Source of the DNA: Clostridium fallax
GTDB lineage: Bacteria > Bacillota > Clostridia > Clostridiales > Clostridiaceae
Reading direction: 5' to 3'
NCBI RefSeq assembly: GCF_900129365.1
Contig: NZ_FQVM01000022.1
Coordinates: 1 to 41,722, forward strand
DNA: 41,722 nucleotides
The notes below the pieces were generated by a model that ran no database searches, was not told where the DNA came from, and saw only the letters and a program-made list of their open reading frames with translations. Made by a program: the position numbers and the translations under genes. Below are positions 1 to 8,493 of the stretch, in pieces; the first letter of the stretch is position 1; each line of letters opens with the position of its first letter.

Positions 1-56
1 GATACAAATATGTAACTTTAGACTTAGATGGTTATAAAAAAGGAAGCTTAAATTAA
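1..56 (+). CDS. larE: LarE C-terminus (partial)
   Basis: Only the last 17 codons are in the window, read in frame from base 3 and ending in TAA at 54-56. The tail reads VTLDLDGYKKGSLN, the typical end of the ATP-dependent sacrificial sulfur transferase LarE, which converts the cofactor precursor during nickel-pincer nucleotide synthesis. It lies 28 bases before larB, as expected for a lar operon. Identification rests on this short tail plus the larB-larA context, so it is probable rather than certain. Confidence 0.7.
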   Translation, partial: YKYVTLDLDGYKKGSLN

Positions 57-84
57 GAATTTAAATAGTATTATAGGAGTTTTT

Positions 85-966
85 ATGGATAAAGAATATT
101 TAAAAAACATATTAAAAGAAGTAGAAAAAAATAATCTTTCAGTAGATAATGCACTAGATAAACTTATAGATCTTCCCTTTAAAGATTTAGGTTATGCAAA
201 GATAGATAATCATAGAAATATTAGAGTTGGTTATCCTGAGGTTATTTACTGTGAAGGTAAAACCACAGATCAAACAGTAAATATAATAAAAGAAATGATT
301 AAAAATAATGATAATATTCTTGCTACTAGAGCTAATAAAGAAATCTATGATAAAGTACATACTTTTTGTAATAATGCTAGCTTTAATCTCTTAGCTAGAA
401 CTATAACTATAAAAGCAGTAAAGAAAAAAACTTTTAATATAAAGAGGAAAAAATCATATTTAAAGAATGAATATTTAAAAAACCATTTTATAAATTTTAA
501 AATTTATAAAGAAAATAAAACTTCTTATTTAAATAAAATAAAGATTTTAAATAACTCATCACAAAAAAGTGAAAGTTATATAGCAATTTTAACTGCTGGT
601 ACATCAGATATTCCTGTAGCTGAAGAGGCAAAGGAAACCTGTGAAATTTTTGGAAATAAAGTTAAAACATTTTATGATGTAGGTGTTGCTGGCATTCATA
701 GATTATTTGATAAATTAGATTTAATAAGAAATGCTAAAGTAATAATAGTAATTGCAGGAATGGAAGGAGCTTTAGCTAGTGTAGTTTCTGGCCTAGTGGA
801 TAAACCTATTATAGCAGTACCTACTAGTGTTGGATATGGAGCTAACTTTAATGGACTTGCTCCTCTACTATCTATGCTTAACAGCTGTGCTAGTGGAGTT
901 ACTGTTGTTAATATAGATAATGGTTTTGGCGCCGGTTATTTTGCTAGTATGATAAATAAAATATAA
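85..966 (+). CDS. larB: LarB, nickel-pincer cofactor biosynthesis carboxylase/hydrolase
   Basis: 293 residues, close to the usual LarB length. LarB carboxylates the pyridinium ring of nicotinic acid adenine dinucleotide and hydrolyses it, the first step toward the nickel-pincer nucleotide of lactate racemase. The C-terminal half (about 165-290) is the AIR-carboxylase (PurE)-like domain, with ILTAGTSDIPVAEEA, GVAGIHR, the glycine-rich VIAGMEGALASVVSGL and IAVPTSVGYG. The N-terminal part is the less conserved LarB-specific region. The start follows AGGAG at good spacing. It is followed at 14 bases by larA in the same direction, with no terminator between. Confidence 0.93.
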   Translation: MDKEYLKNILKEVEKNNLSVDNALDKLIDLPFKDLGYAKIDNHRNIRVGYPEVIYCEGKTTDQTVNIIKEMIKNNDNILATRANKEIYDKVHTFCNNASFNLLARTITIKAVKKKTFNIKRKKSYLKNEYLKNHFINFKIYKENKTSYLNKIKILNNSSQKSESYIAILTAGTSDIPVAEEAKETCEIFGNKVKTFYDVGVAGIHRLFDKLDLIRNAKVIIVIAGMEGALASVVSGLVDKPIIAVPTSVGYGANFNGLAPLLSMLNSCASGVTVVNIDNGFGAGYFASMINKI

Positions 967-979
967 GGAGATGTTACAA

Positions 980-2254
980 ATGGCAAAAATAAAATTACCT
1001 TATCACAAAAAATTAATAGATATAGAAATAGATGATAATAATTTAGCTGGTATTTTAGAATCAAAGGCTTCAGAATTTAAACCTGAATTATCTCAAGAGG
1101 AAATTGTAGAGAAAGCTTTAGATAATCCTATTGGCAGCGAAACCTTAGAATCTTTAGTAAAGGACAAAAAGGATGTTGTAATAATAACTAGTGATCACAC
1201 AAGACCTGTACCAAGTAAAATTACAATGCCTATTTTATTAAAAAGAATAAGAAAAGTTAATCCTTCAATAGATATAAAAATACTTATTGCAACTGGTTTT
1301 CATAGACCAAGTACAAAGGAAGAACTTATAAATAAATTTGGTTCCGAAATCGTAGAAAATGAAACTATTCTTATGCATGTTTCAACAGATCCTACTACCT
1401 TAGTTAAAGTAGGAATCTTACCTTCTGGAGGCGAACTTGTTTTAAATAAATATGCAATGGAAGCAGATCTTCTTATAGCAGAAGGATTTATAGAATCTCA
1501 CTTTTTTGCTGGATTCTCTGGAGGAAGAAAAAGTATATTACCTGGCATAGCTTCTGCTGAAACTATAATGGCAAATCATTGTAGTGAATTTATAGCTAGT
1601 CCTAAAGCTAGAACTGGAAATATTTCTGAAAACCCAATACATAAGGATATGCTTTATGCAGCTAAAAAAGCTAACTTAGCATTTATTTTAAATGTTGTAA
1701 TTGATAGTGAAAAAAGAATTATAAATGCTTTTGCCGGTGATAGTGAAAAGGCACATAAGGTAGGTTGTGACTTCGTTTTAAAGCTTTCAAAGGTAGACAA
1801 AGTAGATGCAGATATAGTAGTAGTTACTAATAGTGGCTATCCATTAGATCAAAATGTTTATCAATCAGTAAAGGGAATGACTGCTGCTGAAGCTACTTGT
1901 AATCCAAATGGAGTTATAATTATGGTATCTGCTTGTGATGATGGTCATGGCGGACAATCTTTCTATGACAACTTAGCTAATTCTGAATCCCCTAAAGCTC
2001 TTTTAAATAAAATATCTAAAGTTCCAAGAAATAAAACTGTACCAGATCAATGGGAATTTCAAATACTTGCAAGAATTTTAAATAAATTTAAAGTAATTCT
2101 TGTAACTGATATGTGTGATCCTAAAATGATAAAAAATATGCATATGGATCACGCATACACCTTTAATGAGGCCTTAGAAAAAGCTTATGAATTAAAAGGA
2201 AAAGATGCTAAAGTTGCAGTTATTCCTGATGGAGTTTCTGTAATAGTAAAATAA
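980..2254 (+). CDS. larA: LarA, nickel-dependent lactate racemase
   Basis: 424 residues from the ATG at 980. An in-frame ATG at 971 abuts the AAGGAG (965-970) and is too close, whereas 980 sits 9 bases downstream. With this start, His108 (ATGFHRP), His174 and Lys184 (IESHFFAGFSGGRKS) and His200 (MANH) fall at exactly the numbers known for the Ni-pincer ligand, catalytic residues and Lys-linked cofactor in the Lactobacillus plantarum enzyme, which strongly supports both function and start. It interconverts L- and D-lactate, or a related 2-hydroxy acid as some LarA homologs do. It is co-transcribed with larE and larB, and an intrinsic terminator follows. Confidence 0.95.
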   Translation: MAKIKLPYHKKLIDIEIDDNNLAGILESKASEFKPELSQEEIVEKALDNPIGSETLESLVKDKKDVVIITSDHTRPVPSKITMPILLKRIRKVNPSIDIKILIATGFHRPSTKEELINKFGSEIVENETILMHVSTDPTTLVKVGILPSGGELVLNKYAMEADLLIAEGFIESHFFAGFSGGRKSILPGIASAETIMANHCSEFIASPKARTGNISENPIHKDMLYAAKKANLAFILNVVIDSEKRIINAFAGDSEKAHKVGCDFVLKLSKVDKVDADIVVVTNSGYPLDQNVYQSVKGMTAAEATCNPNGVIIMVSACDDGHGGQSFYDNLANSESPKALLNKISKVPRNKTVPDQWEFQILARILNKFKVILVTDMCDPKMIKNMHMDHAYTFNEALEKAYELKGKDAKVAVIPDGVSVIVK

Positions 2255-2347
2255 TCCTTTCTACTTAAATAAACTTATAATTTCTTAAATCTCTAATATT
2301 TAATATTTTATAAATAATACTTTTAATATTTTTTCTTTTTATGTTTT

Positions 2348-2393
2348 AAAAATAGATTTTAAGAAATTTTCTTTTAATCTATTTTTCTTTTTT
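2348..2393 (+). terminator. Intrinsic terminator of the lar operon
   Basis: An 11-bp stem AAAAATAGATT / AATCTATTTTT (2348-2358 with 2376-2386) has a 17-base loop and is followed by CTTTTTT. It lies about 95 bases after the larA stop on the same strand. Confidence 0.65.
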
Positions 2394-2650
2394 ATTATAA
2401 ATAATTTGTTTTTATTTATTTTTAGATTTATTTGGAGTTTGAATTTATTTATGTATTTTTATTATCATTTACGAGTATATTAAATAAGAATATACTTTCT
2501 AAGTATTAATATTCTTGTAGCTTTTATAAATACATATTATTATAAAAAGATTTACCATTTAAGTAGTGTAAAAACTTTTAAAAAATAGATATTTTATTTA
2601 TTCTACTTATAAAATGCTGTTTTAGATTATATAAAATAATATTATAAAAA

Positions 2651-2690
2651 ATAAAGCAAATGGTAAGTTACATATTACCATTTGCTTTAT
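2651..2690. terminator. Bidirectional terminator hairpin
   Basis: Perfect 16-bp stem ATAAAGCAAATGGTAA (2651-2666) with its complement (2675-2690) and an 8-base loop. It is followed by TTTCTT on the + strand and by TTTTTATAAT on the - strand. It lies 83 bases beyond the stop of the - strand hydrolase gene, so it most likely ends that transcript and also backs up the lar terminator. Confidence 0.75.
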
Positions 2691-2773
2691 TTTCTTATTA
2701 AAAATTTTTCAATTAATTTTCTATCTTATATTTTTTATAATTTTTTATTTTGTATTTATTTTTAATGTAGTTT

Positions 2774-3403
2774 TTAATATAATGAATCTAAAAAATCTAA
2801 TTCTGATTTTATTGTAGTTTGTAATGTTTCTATGCTCTTCATTACTCCCTCAGAATGATTTAATGAATGGTCTGCTCCTTCTATTTCAACCAAGGTAACA
2901 GTTTCATCTCTTCTTATTTTATTTACATTTTCTCTTGTAATTAAATGATCCTTTGAACCAGTTATTACTAAAGAATTATGCTTTATTCCTTGTTCTACAG
3001 TTCTATCTACTGGGGTTAAATATATATGTACAATTTCTATGCTTTTTATATTATCTCCAAGAATATTTTGAACTTCCGTTCCAACACTTTTTCCTATAAA
3101 TATAATTCTTTTATACTTTTTATTTAATACTTCATTTAAAACTTCACCGGATTCCTTTGCCATAATATTAAATTCAGTTTTAACATCTAAAGATTTTCTT
3201 AGAACTTGAAATCCAAACTCTATACCTAATACATCATATCCTTTTTCTATTACTAATTCTCTTGAATAGTCCATAACTGATCTATCTAAAGTATATCCTA
3301 TTCCTGGAATAATCACAGCTAATACATCACTATTTTGATCTACAAATTTATTTTTTAGCGGAACTCCCCAATATGAATAAAGCTCTACAATTTTTTCTTC
3401 CAT
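2774..3403 (-). CDS. Alpha/beta-hydrolase family protein
   Basis: 209 residues with a small alpha/beta-hydrolase layout: an early beta strand with AVIIPGIGY (oxyanion region, about 29-37), nucleophile elbow GKSVG with Ser106, acid Asp152 in ITGSKDHLI and His179 in EGADHSL. This gives a complete Ser-Asp-His triad. No signal peptide is seen, so it is cytoplasmic. The substrate cannot be told, as the family covers esterases, lipases and acyl hydrolases. The start ATG follows AGAAGGTAATATT. It is monocistronic, convergent with larA and ended by the hairpin at 2651-2690. Confidence 0.8.
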   Translation of the reverse strand: MEEKIVELYSYWGVPLKNKFVDQNSDVLAVIIPGIGYTLDRSVMDYSRELVIEKGYDVLGIEFGFQVLRKSLDVKTEFNIMAKESGEVLNEVLNKKYKRIIFIGKSVGTEVQNILGDNIKSIEIVHIYLTPVDRTVEQGIKHNSLVITGSKDHLITRENVNKIRRDETVTLVEIEGADHSLNHSEGVMKSIETLQTTIKSELDFLDSLY

Positions 3404-3856
3404 AATATTACCTTCTTTCTATTATATCTTATAACTTATATATTACACCTAATTTTCTAATTTAACATAAATTTGGGATTAAATTTAATTATTGTTAATA
3501 AAGTTTATTAATTTATTTTTATTTATAATAATATAAGGTCCTTAATTTTATTTTATATATATAATTACTTTTTATTTATAAAATAATACTTTGATTTTTA
3601 AAATATTAATTAATATTTTAAACTTATAGTTTAATATGTATTTTTAACAAAAACTTTATTTATAATACATTATTATAAATAATACTTTAAATTTTAATAA
3701 TAATTAGTATATTAATGAACAAATATAACAGTACATTTATATTTTAATTACTAATCCTATGATAATTAAAATATAATAAATTTCCAATCATATCTTTAAA
3801 ACTATATATAATTAATTTATACTAAAATTTAATGGTAATATTGGGAGGTTATAATT
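3404..3856. other. Divergent promoter region with AT hairpins
   Basis: 453 very AT-rich bases between two divergent genes, so promoters for both should lie here, but no clear -35/-10 pair could be chosen. Two perfect inverted repeats are visible: about 3656-3682 (12-bp arms around CAT) and 3739-3774 (12-bp arms ATATTTTAATTA with a 12-base loop). No gene or known riboswitch is seen. Confidence 0.5.
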
Positions 3857-4291
3857 ATGTGTAATATTAAAATTGAAAAAAGTACTGAAGAAGAAGCAAG
3901 CTTTGTTATTGATGAGTTAGTTAAATATAATTTATGTAAAGTTCCTTCAACTCAAAATGAAAATTTTATAGAAATAAATAGAGTTTTAAAAGATTCTTCG
4001 GATAATATCATCGGTGGGATAAATAGTAGAATGTATTGCTGGAATTGTTTATACATAGATTCTATTTGGATAAAAGAAAATTATAGACATAAAGGATATG
4101 GAGAAAAACTCCTAAAGCATATTGAAACTTTAGCAAAAAGTCAAGGGGTATATCTTATACATTTAGATACTTTTGACTTTCAAGCAAAAGATTTTTATAT
4201 AAGAAATGGTTATGAAGTATTTGGTACTTTAGATAATTGTCCAGAAGATCATAAAAGATATTTTATGAAAAAAAACTTAATTACTAGATAA
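3857..4291 (+). CDS. GNAT family N-acetyltransferase
   Basis: 144 residues. The acetyl-CoA binding motif A is visible as SIWIKENYRHKGYGEKLL (about 69-86), with the R-x-x-G-x-G signature at 77-82. It is followed by LDTFDFQAKDFYIRNGYEVFG, the usual beta-alpha end of the fold. It would transfer an acetyl group to an amine of a small molecule or protein. No acceptor can be inferred, and nothing marks it as an antibiotic-modifying enzyme. The start follows GGGAGG. It stands alone, with two hairpins downstream. Confidence 0.88.
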   Translation: MCNIKIEKSTEEEASFVIDELVKYNLCKVPSTQNENFIEINRVLKDSSDNIIGGINSRMYCWNCLYIDSIWIKENYRHKGYGEKLLKHIETLAKSQGVYLIHLDTFDFQAKDFYIRNGYEVFGTLDNCPEDHKRYFMKKNLITR

Positions 4292-4329
4292 AATTTTTAT
4301 AATATTCTTTTAAATTATTTTTATAATCA

Positions 4330-4358
4330 AAAAGTAATAAAGTATACTTATTACTTTT
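4330..4358 (+). terminator. Hairpin after the acetyltransferase gene
   Basis: 11-bp stem AAAAGTAATAA / TTATTACTTTT with a 7-base loop, 39 bases after the stop. The following T-tract is weak, so this may be a secondary terminator. Confidence 0.45.
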
Positions 4359-4445
4359 ATCATTACTTTTAAACTTATGTTATAAATAAGTGATAAATTT
4401 AAAGTTAGTATTAAAAATAAAGAGTAGAATTTATATGTTAAGACT

Positions 4446-4491
4446 AATTTTTTAAATGGAACTTAATATTTTAAGTTCCATTTAAAAAATT
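4446..4491. terminator. Strong bidirectional terminator
   Basis: A perfect 21-bp inverted repeat (4446-4466 with 4471-4491) has a 4-base TATT loop. The arms begin and end in A/T runs that supply a T-tract on either strand. It sits between the convergent acetyltransferase and ferritin-like genes and can end both. Confidence 0.8.
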
Positions 4492-4545
4492 AATTAAACA
4501 CTGATAAAATTTTAAAATATATTAGTCCTTAAAACTACTCTTTTC

Positions 4546-5058
4546 TTATAAATCTCCATAAGTATCTTTATCTAAAATTAACAAAGCTCTAGTCAATTCT
4601 TCTACATGCTCTTTTTCATCTCTTGTTATTTCATTTATTATTTCCTTTATACATTTATCTTCTATAATTTCAACTAAAGAATCATATAATATTATAGCTT
4701 CTAGCTCTCCTTTTATTCCATCACGAATAAAATCTAATATGTCACTATTATTATCTGACTTGCTTTCATTTGCCTTTATTTTTGTTTTATTAGATATATT
4801 AACATGCTCCTTAGCTTCTTCCTCTAGTTCCTTCTCTTCTTTATCAATGTTTCTTAAGGCTTTAAGAAACATTCCATAATGTCTCTTTTCATCTTCCATT
4901 ATATGATGAAATAACTTTTTTAAATCTTTTATATCTGTTTTCCTTATAAAATAACTATAATCATTTATTGCTACTATTTCTGCTACAGCTCCTTCTCTAA
5001 GTAAACTTTTAATATTCCTAGACATTCCTTGTGGCTGCCTATTAGTTGTATAACTCAT
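4546..5058 (-). CDS. Ferritin-like (rubrerythrin-fold) di-iron protein
   Basis: 170 residues with two half-repeats typical of a four-helix di-iron bundle. The first has Glu27 (VAEIVA) and E57-K-R-H60 in EDEKRHYGMF. The second has Glu118/Glu120 (GELEAI) and E148-K-E-H151 in RDEKEHVEE. A charged lysine/glutamate-rich linker (about 72-105) separates the halves. The ExxH pairs imply metal binding. Likely roles are iron or peroxide handling, but there is no C-terminal rubredoxin domain, so it is not a classical rubrerythrin. The start follows AAGGAGAATATT. It is monocistronic, with the bidirectional terminator at 4446-4491. Confidence 0.78.
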   Translation of the reverse strand: MSYTTNRQPQGMSRNIKSLLREGAVAEIVAINDYSYFIRKTDIKDLKKLFHHIMEDEKRHYGMFLKALRNIDKEEKELEEEAKEHVNISNKTKIKANESKSDNNSDILDFIRDGIKGELEAIILYDSLVEIIEDKCIKEIINEITRDEKEHVEELTRALLILDKDTYGDL

Positions 5059-5408
5059 AATATTCTCCTTATACTTTTATTTCATAAAATAAATTATGAC
5101 AAATTAAAAATTAAGCAAAAATATATTGTAATTATATATAATCCCTTAATTTATAATACAATTATGTTATTAATATACTCAGTAACTAATATTTATTATA
5201 AATATTTAAAAGAATTTAATATAGTATAATAACCTTATAGATATTATTTCTATACTATTAATTTATACTATTGTATTTTTATTATTATACCTATAAAAGT
5301 TATGTTAGTTATTTTTATAGGTATAATAACTATTGCTATATTATTATTGTAGTATTAATTATTTTTATATAGTTATTTTTATTACTCCATGATTAAAATA
5401 AAAATATA
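5059..5408. other. Intergenic region with a long inverted repeat
   Basis: 350 AT-rich bases upstream of the ferritin-like gene and downstream of the reductase gene. A perfect 17-bp inverted repeat, TTATTATACCTATAAAA at 5282-5298 with its complement at 5313-5329, has a 14-base loop. It lacks a clear T-tract on either strand, so it may be a weak terminator or a structured 3' end of the reductase mRNA. No gene is supported. Confidence 0.5.
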
Positions 5409-6290
5409 TTATCTATTCTTAATTATAAAATTAAGATTATAATCCTCTATACACTTTTTAAGTCCATCCTTTGTATTTGAAAACTTTAATCCTAATTCTT
5501 GAACTTTTTTTGTATTAAGTCTTATGTCCCTAGGATTATCTTTATATTTCTCTCTATCTTTTATTAATAAATTTTCTAATCTATTATAAAGTCCCATTTC
5601 TTCTAATATATATTTCACTACATCATACCTACTCAAATTATTCTCGCTACCTAAGTGATAGATTCCATAAGGTAAATGAAATAACTTAGGAAAATTTTCT
5701 ATTATTTCATAAGAATAAGTCATACCTCTAAATTCATTTGGTGATGCCTTTATTTTCTTATCTTCTAATAAGGATTTTATAACTTCCCACATTATATTTT
5801 CTGCCATTTTTATTCCTCTTTGTGGTAAGTCAAAAAGCCATGTAAATCTAACTATCCATAACTCTTTAATAATTTCTTTTAATAACTTTTCTCCCTCTAA
5901 TTTATTTTCACCATATACAGTATTAGGTACTGGAGTATGCTCTTCATCATATGGTCCTCTTTCCTTATTTCCATTAAAAACTTGCTCTGAACTTATAAAA
6001 ATAAGCTTTCCATTAACTTTTTTACAAGCTTTAGCTACATTTACAGCACCCTGTACATTAATCTTATAAGCCATTTCAGGGTTTTTGTTGCAAAAATCCG
6101 TTACTGCAATTGCCGCTGCATGAATTACATAATCTGGCTTAAACTTTTCTATGGATTTTATAACCATTTCTTCATTTGTTATGTCCAGCTCTTTTCTACC
6201 TAAAGCTAATATATTAAATTCATCCTTGTATCTTTTTACAAATCTTGAAGAAAAAAATCCTTCTCCACCAGTTATCAATATCTTTTTCAT
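5409..6290 (-). CDS. NAD-dependent sugar reductase/epimerase (RmlD-like extended SDR)
   Basis: 293 residues, an extended short-chain dehydrogenase. The Rossmann nucleotide motif is ITGGEGFFSSRF (6-17; the third glycine of TGxxGxxG is replaced). Ser100/101 and Y126-G-E-N-K130 form the catalytic Ser-Tyr-Lys set. The early LDITNEE and VIHAAA strings and the overall length resemble dTDP-4-dehydrorhamnose reductase. No other rhamnose genes are adjacent, so the sugar substrate is unknown. The start follows AGAGGAGAACACTAA. It is monocistronic. Confidence 0.8.
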   Translation of the reverse strand: MKKILITGGEGFFSSRFVKRYKDEFNILALGRKELDITNEEMVIKSIEKFKPDYVIHAAAIAVTDFCNKNPEMAYKINVQGAVNVAKACKKVNGKLIFISSEQVFNGNKERGPYDEEHTPVPNTVYGENKLEGEKLLKEIIKELWIVRFTWLFDLPQRGIKMAENIMWEVIKSLLEDKKIKASPNEFRGMTYSYEIIENFPKLFHLPYGIYHLGSENNLSRYDVVKYILEEMGLYNRLENLLIKDREKYKDNPRDIRLNTKKVQELGLKFSNTKDGLKKCIEDYNLNFIIKNR

Positions 6291-6715
6291 TTAGTGTTCT
6301 CCTCTTTCATTAAATTTTCTACTTTAATAAATATATTTTTATTAACTCTAATACTAATTTGTATATTTCATTTAAAACAAAAAAAGAAAATAAATCTGTT
6401 TTTAATAAGAAGTATTTATAAATATTACTTTTCTTTTCTATTATTATTTTTAGATATAACTGTATAAAAATTTTTTACACATTAATTATATATTATTTAT
6501 TTTATATTTTTCACTTTAAATTTTTTATTTATTATTTATATCTCATTTACGAGTATATTATTTAAGAGTTAAATTTACTTTTAATTATATAATTAATTTT
6601 TTAAAATTACTTTATGTAATTTATAAAAAAACTATATAATCATAAATTTTGTAAAAATAAAAAACTTACTAAAAAACAGAATATTTCTTAGTAAGTTTTT
6701 TATTTAAGTTTTCAT
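6291..6715. other. Intergenic region between MATE and reductase genes
   Basis: 425 AT-rich bases. It contains the upstream region of the reductase, the second copy (6543-6560) of an 18-base sequence shared with 2465-2482, and the MATE terminator. No ORF is supported. Confidence 0.6.
6655..6705 (-). terminator. Terminator of the MATE exporter gene
   Basis: An 18-bp perfect stem (6655-6672 with 6688-6705) has a 15-base loop and begins 11 bases past the - strand stop. On that strand the distal arm ends in a TTTTTTATTT run. Confidence 0.75.
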
Positions 6716-8098
6716 TTATACTTCTATTATTTCTTTTGTTTTTTCCTCATCTTTTGAAAGAGTTTTTTTATAAAATATAATAAAACATATAATAGTAGTT
6801 AAAGCTGCTAATATATCTGATATTGGTTCTGCTAATAATGTTCCCTGTAGCTTATTTTGAAAAAATCTTGGTAATATAAAAATAAGTGGTATTAGTAATA
6901 CTATTTTTCTAAGTAAAGCTAACATAAGAGAAATCTTAGCTTGACCAAGTGCAAGAAATGTTTGCTGACAAGCTATTTGAGCTCCAAATAATAAAATACC
7001 AGCAAAGAAGATTCTTATACTCCAAGAAGTTATTTGAACTAATTCCGGCTTATTATTAAATATTCCAACAAATACTTCTGGGAATACCATAAGTAAAAAC
7101 CACATACCTACAGTATAAATTAAGCAACTTGTAAGTAATAATTTAAAGGTTTTTTTAACTCTTTCTAAACTTTTAGCTCCAAAATTGTAGCTTATTATAG
7201 GTTGAGCTCCTTGAGATAATCCCATAAGAGGTAAAAGTATTATCTGAAGTATGCTACTCATTATAGTCATAGCTCCAACAGCTAAATCTCCACCATAAAG
7301 TTGAAGTTTATTATTTAAAGATATTAAAACTAAACTCTCTGTTGCTTGCATTATAAAAGGAGATACTCCAAGAGCCATTATATTAAAAATAACTTTAACA
7401 TCTGGAGTTAAATATTTTGATTTTATTTTAAGTATACTTCCTTTACCAAATAAAAAGAATAATACCCATATAGCCGAAACTATTTGTGCTAATATAGTAG
7501 CTAAAGCTGCACCTTTAACACCCATACCAAATACAAATATAAAAATAGGATCAAGAATTATATTTATAGCAGCTCCAATCATTACAGTTACCATACTGAT
7601 TTTAGCAAACCCTTGAGTATTTATAAAAGGATTCATTCCTAAAGAAATTTGTACAAATACTGTACCTATTAAATATAAAGTTAGATAATCCTTAGCATAT
7701 ACTATTGTTCCTTCACTAGCTCCAAAAGCCCAAAGTATAGGATCTTTAAATATTAAAAATCCTATAGTTAAAATAAGTCCTATTATTATAAGCATAGAAA
7801 AACTATTGCTCATTATTTTTTCTGCACCATCATTATCTTTTTCACCCATTTTTATGGCAGCTAATGGCGCTCCACCCATACCTATAAAAGCACTAAAGGC
7901 AGATATTATCATAATAATAGGAAAAGCTACTCCAACTCCTGCCATTGCAACATCTCCGTTAGGTATTCTTCCTATAAATATCCTGTCTACTATGTTATAA
8001 AGTACATTAACAAGTTGAGCTATAATAGCTGGTAAAGAAAGCTTTAAAAGTAGTCTTCCTACAGAACCTTTTCCTAAATCTGTTTTATTTTTACTCAT
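6716..8098 (-). CDS. MATE family multidrug/cation efflux transporter
   Basis: 460 residues with about 12 hydrophobic segments in two MatE repeats. It starts with the typical GKGSVGRLLLKLSLPAIIAQ helix and has the NVLYNIVDRIFIGRIP loop of the MATE family. Members export cationic drugs, toxins or metabolites in exchange for Na+ or H+. The substrate is not predictable. The start ATG follows AAAGGAGATTAG. It is a single gene with its own terminator, and recQ upstream is separated by 395 bases. Confidence 0.92.
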   Translation of the reverse strand: MSKNKTDLGKGSVGRLLLKLSLPAIIAQLVNVLYNIVDRIFIGRIPNGDVAMAGVGVAFPIIMIISAFSAFIGMGGAPLAAIKMGEKDNDGAEKIMSNSFSMLIIIGLILTIGFLIFKDPILWAFGASEGTIVYAKDYLTLYLIGTVFVQISLGMNPFINTQGFAKISMVTVMIGAAINIILDPIFIFVFGMGVKGAALATILAQIVSAIWVLFFLFGKGSILKIKSKYLTPDVKVIFNIMALGVSPFIMQATESLVLISLNNKLQLYGGDLAVGAMTIMSSILQIILLPLMGLSQGAQPIISYNFGAKSLERVKKTFKLLLTSCLIYTVGMWFLLMVFPEVFVGIFNNKPELVQITSWSIRIFFAGILLFGAQIACQQTFLALGQAKISLMLALLRKIVLLIPLIFILPRFFQNKLQGTLLAEPISDILAALTTIICFIIFYKKTLSKDEEKTKEIIEV

Positions 8099-8493
8099 CT
8101 AATCTCCTTTCTATAAATAAATTATTTAATATTTAGAAACTAATTTTTATAAGATAAATTTAATGAATGTAGATTCATTAAATTTTATTATATAATTATT
8201 TGAATAATATAGTAAAGAAAAATAAATAAATTTTAAACTATTAAAGTAATATATAAATATAATAATTTATATATTACTTTAATAAAATTTCTTTTCAGAA
8301 TAATATAATTTAATAACTTTTCTAATAATTATTAATCTTTAAGTTATTTTTATTATTATCTTATAATACTAAAAGGTTATTTTAAAATAAATTATATTTA
8401 AAATATATTTTGAAGTTAATATAAAAATCAATATATTTTGTTATACTTTTTATACTAAAATAACCTAGAAAATTTTTTTCTTAAAAATATTAT
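8099..8493. other. Intergenic region recQ to MATE, with hairpin
   Basis: 395 AT-rich bases. A perfect 19-bp inverted repeat (8240-8258 with 8265-8283, 6-base loop) of almost pure A/T lies between recQ and the MATE gene and may end the recQ transcript. A second pair, AGGTTATTTTA near 8375 and its complement near 8456, frames about 70 bases. No gene is supported. Confidence 0.5.
8240..8283 (-). terminator. Possible terminator downstream of recQ
   Basis: A 19-bp perfect hairpin, 211 bases past the recQ stop. The distance and pure A/T stem make a terminator role uncertain. It could instead be part of the MATE 5' region. Confidence 0.35.

Larger units (their letters stand above)
2255..2773. other. 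Convergent intergenic region, larA to hydrolase gene
   Basis: 519 AT-rich bases without a supportable gene. It holds two hairpins (listed separately) and one copy (2465-2482) of an 18-base sequence, TCATTTACGAGTATATTA, that recurs exactly at 6543-6560. Confidence 0.7.

Noticed and set aside
5029..5229. + strand 66-codon frame across the ferritin-like gene start
   Set aside because: Low-complexity Ile/Tyr/Leu translation of AT-rich upstream DNA, with no ribosome site, overlapping a well-supported gene.
5282..5329. Long hairpin after the reductase gene, considered a definite terminator
   Set aside because: The stem is perfect, but neither strand has a proper T-tract, so it is only noted as an inverted repeat.
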